64,000 nucleotides of DNA from contig NZ_CP109434.1 of assembly GCF_036227105.1 (NCBI RefSeq), positions 9,396,501 through 9,460,500 of the forward strand, given 5' to 3'. This document shows positions 34,277-42,587 of the stretch, one piece after another. The position numbers were made by a program, and so were the translations under genes. A model generated the notes under the pieces. That model did no database searches. It worked only from the letters and a program-made list of their open reading frames with translations, and was not told the origin of the DNA. Position 1 is the stretch's first letter, and each line of letters starts with the position of its first letter. The stretch comes from Amycolatopsis sp. NBC_01488. GTDB lineage: Bacteria > Actinomycetota > Actinomycetes > Mycobacteriales > Pseudonocardiaceae.

Positions 34277-35617
34277 GTGACGGCTGCCGGCTATCGCGTC
34301 GCCCCGGCCCGCCTCGACACGGTGGCCGGGGAGTTCGGCACCCGGGCGGACGCGCTTTCGTCGGCGCAGTCCGCGGTGGCGGGTGAGAAGGTCCCCGCCG
34401 CCGCGTTCGGCCAGGTCAGCGAGTCCGCGGCCGCGGCCAAGACGTTCGAGAAGACGATGACGGAGCTGGGTTCGAAGCTCGGCGAGCACGTCTCCCGGCT
34501 TCGGACCGTCCAAACCGGACTGACTGCCTCGGCCGCGGGCTACCGCCGGACCGATGCGCAGGTCGCCGCGATGTACCGGGCGCTCCTGCCCGAGGATCCC
34601 CTGCCTGCCGCCGGAAACCCCGCCGGGATCGGCGGTTCGGCCGACACCGGCGCGTGGGCCCAGGCGATCGAGCAGAACCGCGCGAAGGTCGCCGACGCCT
34701 TGACCGCCGAGCGCTCCCGGCTGGCTGCCTTGACCGACGCCGACGAGATCGCGCGGTCGCAGTCGCGGATCAAGCTGTACGAGGACATCCTCGCGAACAA
34801 CCGGCAGATCCTGAAGTTCGACCCTGCGGGCAACGGCCGGATCGCCGAGCTGGTCGGGCACATCGAGCCGGGAACGCGGAACGTCGGGTTGTTCGTCCCC
34901 GGCGTCAACACGCAGATGTCGAATTTCGACGCCTACGCCGGCCTCGGGCGCAGCCTGGTGGCCGCGGACCCGACCGGGCGCACCGCGATGGTCGTCTGGG
35001 CCGACGGCGTCTTCCCGCAGAACCCGGTGGTGCAGGGGCCGGACGCGAGCTACGCGCAGACGATGGCGCCGGACCTCGAGAACTTCACCGACGACCTGCG
35101 CGGCGAGATCGCGAGCCACGCGGGCTCCGACGTCACGCTGACGGCGATCGGGCACAGCTACGGCGGCGCGACGGTCGGGCTGGCCGAGGCCCACGGTCTC
35201 GACGTCGACCGGGTGCTGCACGTCGAGTCGGCGGGCATGGGCCACGGCGTCTGGTCGCCGTCGGACCTGCCGGCGAGCCAGGCGGGCGTCCAGCGGTTCT
35301 CGATGACGGCGCCGCTCGACCCGATCGAGCTCGCGCAGGGCAATGCGTTTGGCCTCGAGTGGACCGGCATCGGCCACGGCGCGGACCCGGACACCTTCCC
35401 CGGCGTCACCGAGCTGGAGACCGGGCGGGACGCGTCGGGCACCGAACTGTGGGGGCTGTCCTCGCACAGTGACGTGCTGAAGCCGGGTTCGGAGTCGTGG
35501 ACGAACATGTACCGGGTGATCACCGGCGGCCCCACCACGGCGAACGGCACCTTCCAGCCGAACGGCATCCTCGAGAACGGCGTCGAGTTCCTCAACGACG
35601 GGGGCGTGCTGCGATGA
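34277..35617 (+). CDS. DUF1023 alpha/beta-hydrolase with ESX-type N-terminal domain
   Basis: 446 residues from GTG 34277. The first ~105 residues resemble an EspC/WXG-type target domain and end near YRRTD, a YxxxD signal. The C-terminal half is an alpha/beta hydrolase of the DUF1023 type, with the nucleophile elbow GHSYGG and a conserved HSDVL segment that may hold the catalytic His. DUF1023 hydrolases are common in actinomycete T7SS loci. The fused export domain makes this a strong candidate for a secreted enzyme effector, possibly a lipase or esterase. It is coupled to the next small gene by a 4-base overlap. Confidence 0.8.
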   Translation: MTAAGYRVAPARLDTVAGEFGTRADALSSAQSAVAGEKVPAAAFGQVSESAAAAKTFEKTMTELGSKLGEHVSRLRTVQTGLTASAAGYRRTDAQVAAMYRALLPEDPLPAAGNPAGIGGSADTGAWAQAIEQNRAKVADALTAERSRLAALTDADEIARSQSRIKLYEDILANNRQILKFDPAGNGRIAELVGHIEPGTRNVGLFVPGVNTQMSNFDAYAGLGRSLVAADPTGRTAMVVWADGVFPQNPVVQGPDASYAQTMAPDLENFTDDLRGEIASHAGSDVTLTAIGHSYGGATVGLAEAHGLDVDRVLHVESAGMGHGVWSPSDLPASQAGVQRFSMTAPLDPIELAQGNAFGLEWTGIGHGADPDTFPGVTELETGRDASGTELWGLSSHSDVLKPGSESWTNMYRVITGGPTTANGTFQPNGILENGVEFLNDGGVLR

Positions 35618-35982
35618 CTTCGGCGGATCTGCACCGCTTGGCGGCCGAGCTGACGGACGTGATCGACAGCGTCGCGGCGGTGTTCGGCCCTTCGGCGGAC
35701 CCGACGGTGAACGGCGAGCTGGACTGCGACCCCACCCGGCCCGGCAACCTCTTGTGCTGGCAGTACGGAGTCCGCCTCGAGCACCCGGGAGACCCGGAAC
35801 GCCGCCTGGCCGAGGTCGTCGTCCCCACTTTGGCACAACGCGGCTGGCAAGCCCACGACCGCAGCACCCCGCGCGAGCTGATCGCCCGCTTCAGCCGCGA
35901 CGGCGCCGACTTCACAGTCCACGTCGCGAGGGCAAGCCACGCGGTGGCGATCATCGGCTCCACCCGCCCCGTCCCCGCCTGA
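35614..35982 (+). CDS. Small protein coupled to the DUF1023 hydrolase
   Basis: 122 residues from ATG 35614, overlapping the hydrolase stop by four bases. It has an N-terminal helix (SADLHRLAAELTDVIDSVAAVF), then alternating strands including RGWQAHDRSTPRELIARFSRDGADFTVHVAR. There is no signal peptide or membrane segment. I do not recognise a family. Tight coupling to a putative secreted enzyme suggests a chaperone or immunity-type partner, but that is only contextual. Confidence 0.5.
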   Translation: MTSADLHRLAAELTDVIDSVAAVFGPSADPTVNGELDCDPTRPGNLLCWQYGVRLEHPGDPERRLAEVVVPTLAQRGWQAHDRSTPRELIARFSRDGADFTVHVARASHAVAIIGSTRPVPA

Positions 35983-35985
35983 CGC

Positions 35986-36292
35986 GCGCCGCCCCGCCAA
36001 TCACGAGTGATGCCTCCCCAATCACACGTGATGCCCGCTCGATCACACGAGATGCCCGCTCGATCACACGAGATCGCTCTCTGATCACGCGAGTTCCGTC
36101 CCCAATCACGCGAGTTCCGCCTTCAGTCACGCCAGTTCCGGCGAACCGACCCTCCAGGTACGCGAACCGACCGTCCAGATACGCGAGTTCGCCGTTCCGG
36201 TACGCCGAACTCGCGTGATCAGAGACGTAACTCGCGTGATTGGAGGGGGATCTCGCGTGTCCGGAGGGGCATCACTCGTGATTGAGAGGGCA
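35986..36292. repeat. Array B of the ~21-bp degenerate repeat, orientation flips midway
   Basis: Units such as AATCACGCGAGTTCCG recur at about 21-base spacing through the first part. After a central CCAGGTACGCGAACCGACCG-like stretch they return inverted (ACTCGCGTGATTGGAG). The array fills the gap between two convergent genes, as array A does. Some units read ATCACACGAGATGCCC, a related variant. Confidence 0.85.
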
Positions 36293-37468
36293 TCACGGCG
36301 TGAAGCGGGACGGGCGCCAACCACGGCGCCGGGCCCGGCGGACCGCCGCCGCCGTCACTCCGGCGGCCGCCGCGAGAGCCACTCCGGCGAGGACGATCGT
36401 GCCCGCCGCGACGTCCGACGCCGGACGCGCGGGAGCCGCGGCCGGGACCACCGCGGGCGCCGAGCCCGGTGCGGGAACCGCGCCCGGGCCCGGGACGTCG
36501 GCAGGCAAGGTCGACGACACCGCCGCGTAGGCGTCCAGGACTCCCCAGCCCAGCCGCGGGTCGTGGCCGCCGGACGACGGGCGGTGCGCCGTGAGCGTGA
36601 GCCGCGTGACGACCTGGTCGCCGGTCAGGTCCGGGTGGTACGCGCGGACCAGCGCCGCGACGCCGGCGACGTACGCCGCCGCCAGTCCCGGGTCGGTCAC
36701 CGGCCAGCGGTGCGCGACCGCGCCGCCCGCCCCCGCCGACGTGCTGACCAGTTCCGCGCCCGGCGCGGCGACGCCGAGGTAGTCCCCGGCCTCCGTCTGC
36801 ACCGGCTCGCCCGCCGGGTTCACCGACCCGACGGACAGCACCCCGGACGTCGCCGTCGGGTACGTCCGAGCGCCCTGCTGGGTCGCCGACGCCGCCGACA
36901 CCACGACCGCGCCTTCCGACCGCGCCCGCGCGACCGCGCCGGACAGCGCCGGGCTGTCGAACCCCGCGGGCACCGCGATCAGGACGACGCCCGCGTGCCG
37001 GTCCAGCGCCGTGTCGATCGCCCCGGCCAGCGCGCCCGGGTCGCCGGTGCCGCCGTCGGACGCCGACGAGCCCGAACCCTCGATGTACCGGATCGGCAGC
37101 AGGTGGGCGCCGGGCGCGACGCCGGCGAACGTCGTCGACGCGTCCGGCTGCGCGCCGACGATGCCGGCCGCGATCGTGCCGCGGCCGTCGCAGTCCGCGC
37201 GTTCGGTGCCCGCGCCGCCTTCGAGCTGCCCGGGCGCGAACTGCGTGTTCTGCCCGTCGACGCCGGTGCCGATGACGGCGACCAGCTGGCCCTCGCCCCG
37301 GGTCAGCGGCCAGAGCCGCGCCGGGTCGACCAGCCGCTGCCCCCACGGGACTTCGCCGGTGTAGGTGCCGGACGGGTTCGCGCACTGCCCCTGCGGAGCC
37401 GCGACGGCGGACGCGGGCAAGCCGAGCGTCACGAGACCCGCGACCGCGAGCACCGCCGGTATCCGCAC
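36293..37468 (-). CDS. mycP: Catalytically degenerate mycosin (subtilisin-like T7SS protease fold)
   Basis: 391 residues from GTG 37468, which places a signal peptide (ending ASAVAA) directly at the N-terminus; the longer ATG frame adds 16 unlike residues. Overall it matches mycosin: signal peptide, N-terminal extension, subtilase domain, Pro/Ala linker and C-terminal membrane helix followed by RRARRRG. The three catalytic positions are changed. VAVIDTGV reads VAVIGTGV (Gly67), DCDGHGT reads DCDGRGT (Arg96), and the GTSxAAPYVAG Ser aligns with Gly261 in DPGLAAAYVAG. The oxyanion AAGN segment is also altered. It should therefore be proteolytically dead. Mycosins are needed to stabilise the ESX membrane complex independently of proteolysis, so a structural role is likely. 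Confidence 0.85.
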   Translation of the reverse strand: MRIPAVLAVAGLVTLGLPASAVAAPQGQCANPSGTYTGEVPWGQRLVDPARLWPLTRGEGQLVAVIGTGVDGQNTQFAPGQLEGGAGTERADCDGRGTIAAGIVGAQPDASTTFAGVAPGAHLLPIRYIEGSGSSASDGGTGDPGALAGAIDTALDRHAGVVLIAVPAGFDSPALSGAVARARSEGAVVVSAASATQQGARTYPTATSGVLSVGSVNPAGEPVQTEAGDYLGVAAPGAELVSTSAGAGGAVAHRWPVTDPGLAAAYVAGVAALVRAYHPDLTGDQVVTRLTLTAHRPSSGGHDPRLGWGVLDAYAAVSSTLPADVPGPGAVPAPGSAPAVVPAAAPARPASDVAAGTIVLAGVALAAAAGVTAAAVRRARRRGWRPSRFTP

Positions 37469-37477
37469 CCGAGCCCC

Positions 37478-37518
37478 CCAAAAAGAAAGACGGTGGCGGA
37501 AAACAACTTCCGCCACCG
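37478..37518 (-). terminator. Intrinsic terminator of the nadABC operon
   Basis: On the minus strand, 11-bp arms 37508-37518 and 37491-37501 form a perfect stem with a 6-nt loop. The stem is followed by a T-rich run (TCTTTCTTTTT) down to 37478. It lies 24 bases past the nadC stop and just before the mycosin start. It is the clearest rho-independent terminator in the window. Confidence 0.85.
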
Positions 37519-37541
37519 CCAGTCTACCCGTGAAGCACCGT

Positions 37542-38435
37542 TCAGCGAAGGTCCATGCCCAGATCCAACGCGGGCGAAGAGTGCGTCAACCCGCCGACGG
37601 ACAGATAGTCCACACCGGACTCGGCGTACGCCCTACCACGGTCGAGGGTGAGCCCACCAGAGGATTCCAGCCGCGTCTTCGGCGAGACTTCGTCGCGGCG
37701 CGCGACCGCCTGACGGCACTCCTCCGGCGTGAAGTTGTCCAGCAGCACCTCGTCCGCCGACGCCGCCAGCGCCTCTTCCAGCTGGGAAAGGGTGTCGACC
37801 TCCACCTCGCACGCCAGCTCCGGCGCGTACGCGCGGGCCGCGGCCAGCGCCGCGGTCACCGAACCCGCGGCGACGACGTGGTTGTCCTTGATCAGCACCG
37901 CGTCGCCCAGCCCGAGCCGGTGGTTCACGCCGCCGCCGCACCGGACGGCGTACTTCTGCAGCAGCCGCAGCCCCGGCAACGTCTTGCGGGAGTCGCGGAT
38001 CGCGCAGCCGGTACCGTCCACTTCGGACACCCAGGCGGCGGTCGCGGTGGCGACGCCGGAAAGGTGGCAGAGCAGGTTCAGCGCCGTGCGCTCGGCCGTC
38101 AGCAGCCCGCGCACCGGCCCGCGCAGCACCAGCGCGGGCTCCCCCGCGACCAGGCGCTCACCGTCTTCGCGCCCGGCGAGGACTTCGTACCCGGAGCCCA
38201 GCACCCGGTCGAACACCGCCAGCGCGACCGGCAGCCCGGCGACGACGCCGTCGACACGCGGGGTCAGTTCCGCGACGGCGATCGCGTCCACGGGCACCGT
38301 CGACGCGGTCGTCGCGTCCGGCCCGTACCGCAGGTCCTCACCCAACGCCGTGGTGACGACGCGGGTGACGTCCTCGACGTCGAGGCCGGAAGCGGCGATC
38401 AGGCGAAGGGCCGGTTCGGAGATCGGGAACGTCAT
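37542..38435 (-). CDS. nadC: Nicotinate-nucleotide pyrophosphorylase (quinolinate phosphoribosyltransferase)
   Basis: 297 residues from ATG 38435, overlapping the nadB stop. NadC converts quinolinate and PRPP to nicotinate mononucleotide with loss of CO2. Recognisable pieces are ALGEDLRYGPDATT at the start, RTALNLLCHLSGVAT, RDSRKTLPGLRLLQKYAVRCGG with substrate-binding Arg/Lys, LIKDNHV, EVEVDTLSQ, LLDNFTPEE, and SGGL near the end. It is the last gene of nadABC, ended by a strong terminator. Confidence 0.96.
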   Translation of the reverse strand: MTFPISEPALRLIAASGLDVEDVTRVVTTALGEDLRYGPDATTASTVPVDAIAVAELTPRVDGVVAGLPVALAVFDRVLGSGYEVLAGREDGERLVAGEPALVLRGPVRGLLTAERTALNLLCHLSGVATATAAWVSEVDGTGCAIRDSRKTLPGLRLLQKYAVRCGGGVNHRLGLGDAVLIKDNHVVAAGSVTAALAAARAYAPELACEVEVDTLSQLEEALAASADEVLLDNFTPEECRQAVARRDEVSPKTRLESSGGLTLDRGRAYAESGVDYLSVGGLTHSSPALDLGMDLR

Positions 38436-40075
38436 GCCACGCCCTCCAGGGGGATCGGGTCGGCCAGCACCGGCTGACCGGACGGGCTGAGCCGGATGTG
38501 CTGGCTGCGCCGCCAGCTTTCGTCGCGCCCCGGGAAGTCGCTCCGCACGTGGCAGCCGCGCGACTCGGTGCGCCGGACGGCCGCGGCGAGCAACGCCTGC
38601 GCGACCACGGTGAGGGCCGCGTCTTCGACGGCCGCATGTGTCCACAAGGGACTGTCCTGAGTCGACAGATCGAGCACGGAAACCGCCGCCGCCAGTCCGT
38701 CGGCGTCCCGGCCGATCGCCGCGTACCGGCTCATCACGCGCTGCAGCGAATCCCGCGAAGCGGCCGGTGCGGTCGTCCACGACGGCAGCCGTCCCCGCGC
38801 CGGATCGGCCAGCAGCCCGGCCGCGAGGTCCGCCGCGACAGCCTCGGCGACGCGCTGCCCGACGACCAGACCCTCGAGCAAGCTGTTGGACGCCAAGCGG
38901 TTCGCGCCGTGCAGCCCGGTCCGCGCGACCTCGCCCGCGGCGTACAGCCCCGGCACCGACGAGCGTCCGTCCACAGTGGTCACCACACCGCCGCACGAGA
39001 AGTGCGCCGCCGGCGTCACCGGGATCGGGTCCACGGCCGGGTCGAGGCCGAGCGCCCCGCACGCCGCGAACACCGTCGGGAACCGCGCCGCGAACCCCGG
39101 GACGCCGGTCGCGTCGAGGAAGACGTGGTCGTCGACGCCGCCCGGCGCGGTCGCCATCCGGCGCGTGATGGCCGCGGCGACGACGTCGCGGGGAGCCAGG
39201 TCGCCGAGCGGGTGCACGCCCGCCATGACCGGCGCGCCGGCGGCGTCGACGAGTGTCGCGCCTTCGCCGCGCACGGCCTCGGTGACCAACGGGCAGCGGC
39301 CCCGCGCACCCGGGGTGTACAGGACGGTCGGGTGGAACTGGACGAATTCGACGTCCGCCACCGTGGCCCCGGCCCGCAGCGCGAGCGCGAGGCCGTCGCC
39401 GGTAGCCATTTCCGGGTTCGAGGTCGCCTGGTAGAGCTGCCCGAGCCCGCCGCTGGCCAGCAGCACGGCCGGCGCCCGGACCACGCCGGGCACGCCGTTG
39501 CGGTCGAGCACGGTGATGCCCGCGACCCGCCCGCCCGGCGTGCGCAGCGCGTCGACGGCGATGTGGTGCTCCAGCACCGGCACCCGCGCGTGCCCGGCCT
39601 GCGCGACCAGGGCCCGCTCGACTTCGGCGCCGGTGGCGTCCCCACCGGCGTGGATGACGCGGAACGCGCTGTGCCCGCCCTCGCGGGCCCGCGCCAGCAG
39701 GCCGTCGCCGGCGCTGTCGAACTTCGCGCCGTCCGCGCGTAGCCGGGCAACGGCCGCCGGGCCGCCGTCGAGGATCGACCGGGCTGCGGCCTCGTCGACC
39801 AGCCCGGCGCCCGCGGTGAAGGTGTCCTCCGCGTGCTTCGCGACCGAGTCGTCGAGGTCGTGCTGGTCTTCCAGGACCACAGCGACGCCGCCTTGGGCCC
39901 AGCGCGTGTTGCCGTCCTCGACCGCCGCCTTGGTGACGACCAGGACGTGCAGCCCGAGGGCCTGCGCACGCAACGCGGCGGTCAGTCCCGCGACGCCACT
40001 GCCGACCACGACGAGGTCCGCGCGAGCTTCCCAGACCGGGGTTTTCGCCTGTGAATCATTAACCGGGGTGGTCAT
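38432..40075 (-). CDS. nadB: L-aspartate oxidase
   Basis: 547 residues. This FAD enzyme oxidises L-aspartate to iminoaspartate, the substrate for NadA. The FAD-binding N-terminus VVVGSGVAGLTAALRA is clear. Active-site segments include NTRWAQGGVAV, QFHPTVLYTPG, HFSCGGVVTTVDGR and GLHGANRLASNSLLEGLV. Four-base overlaps with nadA and nadC show a tightly coupled operon. The C-terminal succinate-dehydrogenase-like helical domain is complete. Confidence 0.96.
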   Translation of the reverse strand: MTTPVNDSQAKTPVWEARADLVVVGSGVAGLTAALRAQALGLHVLVVTKAAVEDGNTRWAQGGVAVVLEDQHDLDDSVAKHAEDTFTAGAGLVDEAAARSILDGGPAAVARLRADGAKFDSAGDGLLARAREGGHSAFRVIHAGGDATGAEVERALVAQAGHARVPVLEHHIAVDALRTPGGRVAGITVLDRNGVPGVVRAPAVLLASGGLGQLYQATSNPEMATGDGLALALRAGATVADVEFVQFHPTVLYTPGARGRCPLVTEAVRGEGATLVDAAGAPVMAGVHPLGDLAPRDVVAAAITRRMATAPGGVDDHVFLDATGVPGFAARFPTVFAACGALGLDPAVDPIPVTPAAHFSCGGVVTTVDGRSSVPGLYAAGEVARTGLHGANRLASNSLLEGLVVGQRVAEAVAADLAAGLLADPARGRLPSWTTAPAASRDSLQRVMSRYAAIGRDADGLAAAVSVLDLSTQDSPLWTHAAVEDAALTVVAQALLAAAVRRTESRGCHVRSDFPGRDESWRRSQHIRLSPSGQPVLADPIPLEGVA

Positions 40076-41085
40076 TCGCCGCCGCCGGGCTGCCCGATCT
40101 CGATCATCCGCTGCACCGAGGCCCGCGCCTTCGCGGCCGTTTCGAGGTCGACGTGGACTTCGTCCAGGCCGTCACGCAGGCATCGCAGCAGGGCCGCCGG
40201 CGTGATCATCTTCATGTACCGGCAGGACGCGCGGTCGTTCACCGCGCGGAAGTCGATGCCCGGCGCGGCCTTGCGGAGCTGGTGGATCATGCCGATCTCG
40301 GTGGCCACCAGCACCGACTTCGCGCGGGTGTCGCGGGCCTCGTGGACCATGTCGCCGGTCGAGAGGATCTTGACCCGCTCCGGCGCCACCGCGCCCTCGC
40401 CCGCCAGGAAGAGCGCCGACGTCGCGCAGCCGCACTCGGGGTGGATGAACAGGTCGGCGTCCGGGTTCTCCGCCGCGCGGGCGGCCAGCTCGGCACCGTT
40501 GATCCCCGCGTGGACGTGGCACTCCCCGGCCCAGATGTGGATGTTCTCCCGGCCGGTCACGCGCTTGACGTGCGCACCGAGGAACTGGTCCGGCAGAAAG
40601 AGAACCTCCTGGTCAGCGGGGATGGAAGCGACGACGTCGACGGCGTTCGAGGACGTGCAGCAGATGTCCGTTTCGGCCTTCACCTCGGCCGTGGTGTTGA
40701 CGTAGGAGACGACCACCGCACCCGGGTGCTCGGCCTTCCAGGCACGCAGCTCGGCGCCGGTGATGGAGTCGGCGAGCGAGCAGCCGGCCCGCGCGTCCGG
40801 GATCAGGACGGTCTTCTCCGGGGACAGGATCTTCGCGGTCTCGGCCATGAAGTGCACGCCGCAGAAGACGATGGTGGACGCGTCGCTGCTCGCCGCGATG
40901 CGGCTGAGCGCGAGCGAGTCGCCGGTGTGGTCGGCGATGTCCTGGATCTCCGGGACCTGGTAGTTGTGCGCGAGCAGGACCGCGTCGCGCTGCTTCGCCA
41001 GGCGCCGCACCTCCTCCGCCCAGGCCGCGTTCGCCTCGACCCCGCCGAACGGGGTGAGACCTTCCGGAACCAACGTGGTGGTCAT
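40072..41085 (-). CDS. nadA: Quinolinate synthase
   Basis: 337 residues. NadA condenses iminoaspartate with dihydroxyacetone phosphate to form quinolinate, using a [4Fe-4S] cluster. Three candidate cluster cysteines are in context: ARAGCSLAD near residue 110, the HPECGCAT segment near 220, and RASCRYMKM near 300. LLAHNYQVPEIQDIADHTGDSL is the characteristic N-terminal region. It is the first gene of nadABC. A 48-base gap to the divergent Nudix regulator contains a perfect palindrome. Confidence 0.96.
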   Translation of the reverse strand: MTTTLVPEGLTPFGGVEANAAWAEEVRRLAKQRDAVLLAHNYQVPEIQDIADHTGDSLALSRIAASSDASTIVFCGVHFMAETAKILSPEKTVLIPDARAGCSLADSITGAELRAWKAEHPGAVVVSYVNTTAEVKAETDICCTSSNAVDVVASIPADQEVLFLPDQFLGAHVKRVTGRENIHIWAGECHVHAGINGAELAARAAENPDADLFIHPECGCATSALFLAGEGAVAPERVKILSTGDMVHEARDTRAKSVLVATEIGMIHQLRKAAPGIDFRAVNDRASCRYMKMITPAALLRCLRDGLDEVHVDLETAAKARASVQRMIEIGQPGGGE

Positions 41086-41107
41086 CGGGCCCTCCTGGAC
41101 CTCTCTC

Positions 41108-41134
41108 CGGTTTTCGCCTTACAATCGAAAACCG
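41108..41134. promoter_or_regulatory. Palindromic operator between nadA and the NrtR-type gene
   Basis: CGGTTTTCG and CGAAAACCG are perfect 9-bp inverted arms around a 9-base centre. The last base of the right arm is the first G of the GTG start of the regulator gene. A repressor bound here would block the divergent nadABC promoter and cover the regulator's own start. It is the most likely binding site of the adjacent Nudix regulator. Confidence 0.75.
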
Positions 41135-41829
41135 TGCGAAGTCATCTTAACACCCTGGCCCCCCTGGCCCACGAGGTTTTGGGAGCGGTCCTTCAAGTGC
41201 GCTCGGACACACTGCGGGTGCTGCTGTGGCGCCGCGCGCTCGACCCGCACCTCGGCCGCTGGTCGCTGCCGGGTGGGCGGCTGCGGCCCGACGAGGACGT
41301 CGAGACGTCGGTCCGGCGCCAGCTCAAGGAGAAGGTCGACGTGCGGCAGATCGAGCACGTCGAGCAGCTGGCGGTGTTCAGCGACCCGCACCGGGTCCCC
41401 GGCCCGCGGGTGGTGGCGACGGCGTTCCTCGCGCTGGTGCCGTCGGACGTCGACCCCGAGGTGCCCGAGGACACCGAATGGCACGACGTCGCGAAGCTGC
41501 CGCGGACGGCGTTCGACCACGAGGCGATCGTGCTGCGCGCCCGCGACCGGCTGCGGTCGAAGCTCTCCTACACCAACCTCGGGTTCGCGCTGGCGCCCGA
41601 CGAGTTCACGATTTCCGCGCTGCGCGGCCTGTATTCGGCGGCGCTGGGCTACCGCGTCTCGGCGACCAACCTGCAGCGCGTGCTGTCGCGGCGCGGCTTG
41701 CTGGTTCCCACTGGTCACACGGCCGCGCCGGGTCGCTCCGGTGGCCGGCCGGCGGCGCTCTTCTCGTTCGCGGGCAAGGGCATGCAGATCACCGATCCGT
41801 TCGCGGTGTTCAAGCCGCCGAACCGGTGA
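41134..41829 (+). CDS. nrtR: NrtR-type transcriptional regulator of NAD synthesis (Nudix plus winged helix)
   Basis: 231 residues from GTG 41134. The N-terminal ~150 residues are a Nudix fold. The Nudix box is degenerate: GGRLRPDEDVETSVRRQLKEKV has RQ in place of RE and EK in place of EE, so hydrolysis is unlikely. The C-terminal ~80 residues form a winged helix (TISALRGLYSAALGYRVSATNLQRVLSRRG). That architecture defines NrtR, which senses NAD metabolites such as ADP-ribose and represses NAD genes. Position divergent from nadABC, and the palindrome at its own start, both support autoregulation plus nad control. The start shows no separate ribosome-binding site, so the mRNA may be leaderless or nearly so. 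Confidence 0.88.
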   Translation: MRSHLNTLAPLAHEVLGAVLQVRSDTLRVLLWRRALDPHLGRWSLPGGRLRPDEDVETSVRRQLKEKVDVRQIEHVEQLAVFSDPHRVPGPRVVATAFLALVPSDVDPEVPEDTEWHDVAKLPRTAFDHEAIVLRARDRLRSKLSYTNLGFALAPDEFTISALRGLYSAALGYRVSATNLQRVLSRRGLLVPTGHTAAPGRSGGRPAALFSFAGKGMQITDPFAVFKPPNR

Positions 41830-41869
41830 CCATCCTGCGGCGAAGGCGTTCTCCCCTTACGGTTGACGC

Positions 41870-42586
41870 GTGACCGAGCCGGAATCGGATAGTGACGCGA
41901 CGACGACCTTGCTGCCGTTGTTCCCGTTGCAGACGGTTCTGCTCCCCGGGACCAAGCTGCCGCTGCACATCTTCGAACCGCGCTACCGGCAGCTGACGGC
42001 GGATCTCGTCAGCGGCACGGTGCCGGGGCGCGAGTTCGGCGTGGTGGCCCTGCGGTCGTCGCTGACCCGCGAGGTGCGTGGTCTGGACCAGCTGTACGAG
42101 ATCGGCTGCAGCACGGTGCTGCGCGAGGCGAAGCGCCTGCCGGACGGCCGGTTCGACGTCGTGACGCAGGCCCAGCGCCGCTTCCGCCTGACCGACCTCG
42201 ACTGCGTTTCGGCGCCCTACCTGATCGCGTCGGTCGAGTGGGTCGACGACGACCCGGTGTCGCCGTCCGGTGACATGGCCGAGCGCCTGGCGGTGGTCGC
42301 CCGCACGGCCCACCGCCGCTACTGCGAAACGGCGTGGCGCAGCGACGACTGGAACACCCCCGACGCCGACACCGACCTCGCCGAGCTGGCCTACCAGCTG
42401 GCCGCGGACTGCCTGCTGCCCCTGGACGACCGCCAGCGGCTGCTGGAGGAACGCCACCCCCTGCGCAGGCTGCGCATCGCGTGCCGCCTGCTAACGCGCG
42501 AGGCCGGGTTCCTCGACACGTTGGGCGCGGTGCCGCTCCCGCCGGGCGAGCTCACCGACCTCGGCAAGCCGGCCAGCCTGAACTGA
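41870..42586 (+). CDS. Lon N-terminal (substrate-binding) domain protein
   Basis: 238 residues, GTG start. It carries only the Lon N-terminal domain (LLPLFPLQTVLLPGTKLPLHIFEPRYRQL, then REFGVVAL, the IGCSTVLREAKRLPDGRFDV strand pair and a helical tail). The ATPase and protease domains are absent. Such stand-alone LAN proteins are widespread in actinobacteria and are thought to bind peptides or act as adaptors; their role is not settled. It ends one base before the convergent M48 peptidase stop. Confidence 0.85.
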   Translation: MTEPESDSDATTTLLPLFPLQTVLLPGTKLPLHIFEPRYRQLTADLVSGTVPGREFGVVALRSSLTREVRGLDQLYEIGCSTVLREAKRLPDGRFDVVTQAQRRFRLTDLDCVSAPYLIASVEWVDDDPVSPSGDMAERLAVVARTAHRRYCETAWRSDDWNTPDADTDLAELAYQLAADCLLPLDDRQRLLEERHPLRRLRIACRLLTREAGFLDTLGAVPLPPGELTDLGKPASLN

Positions 42587-42587
42587 G

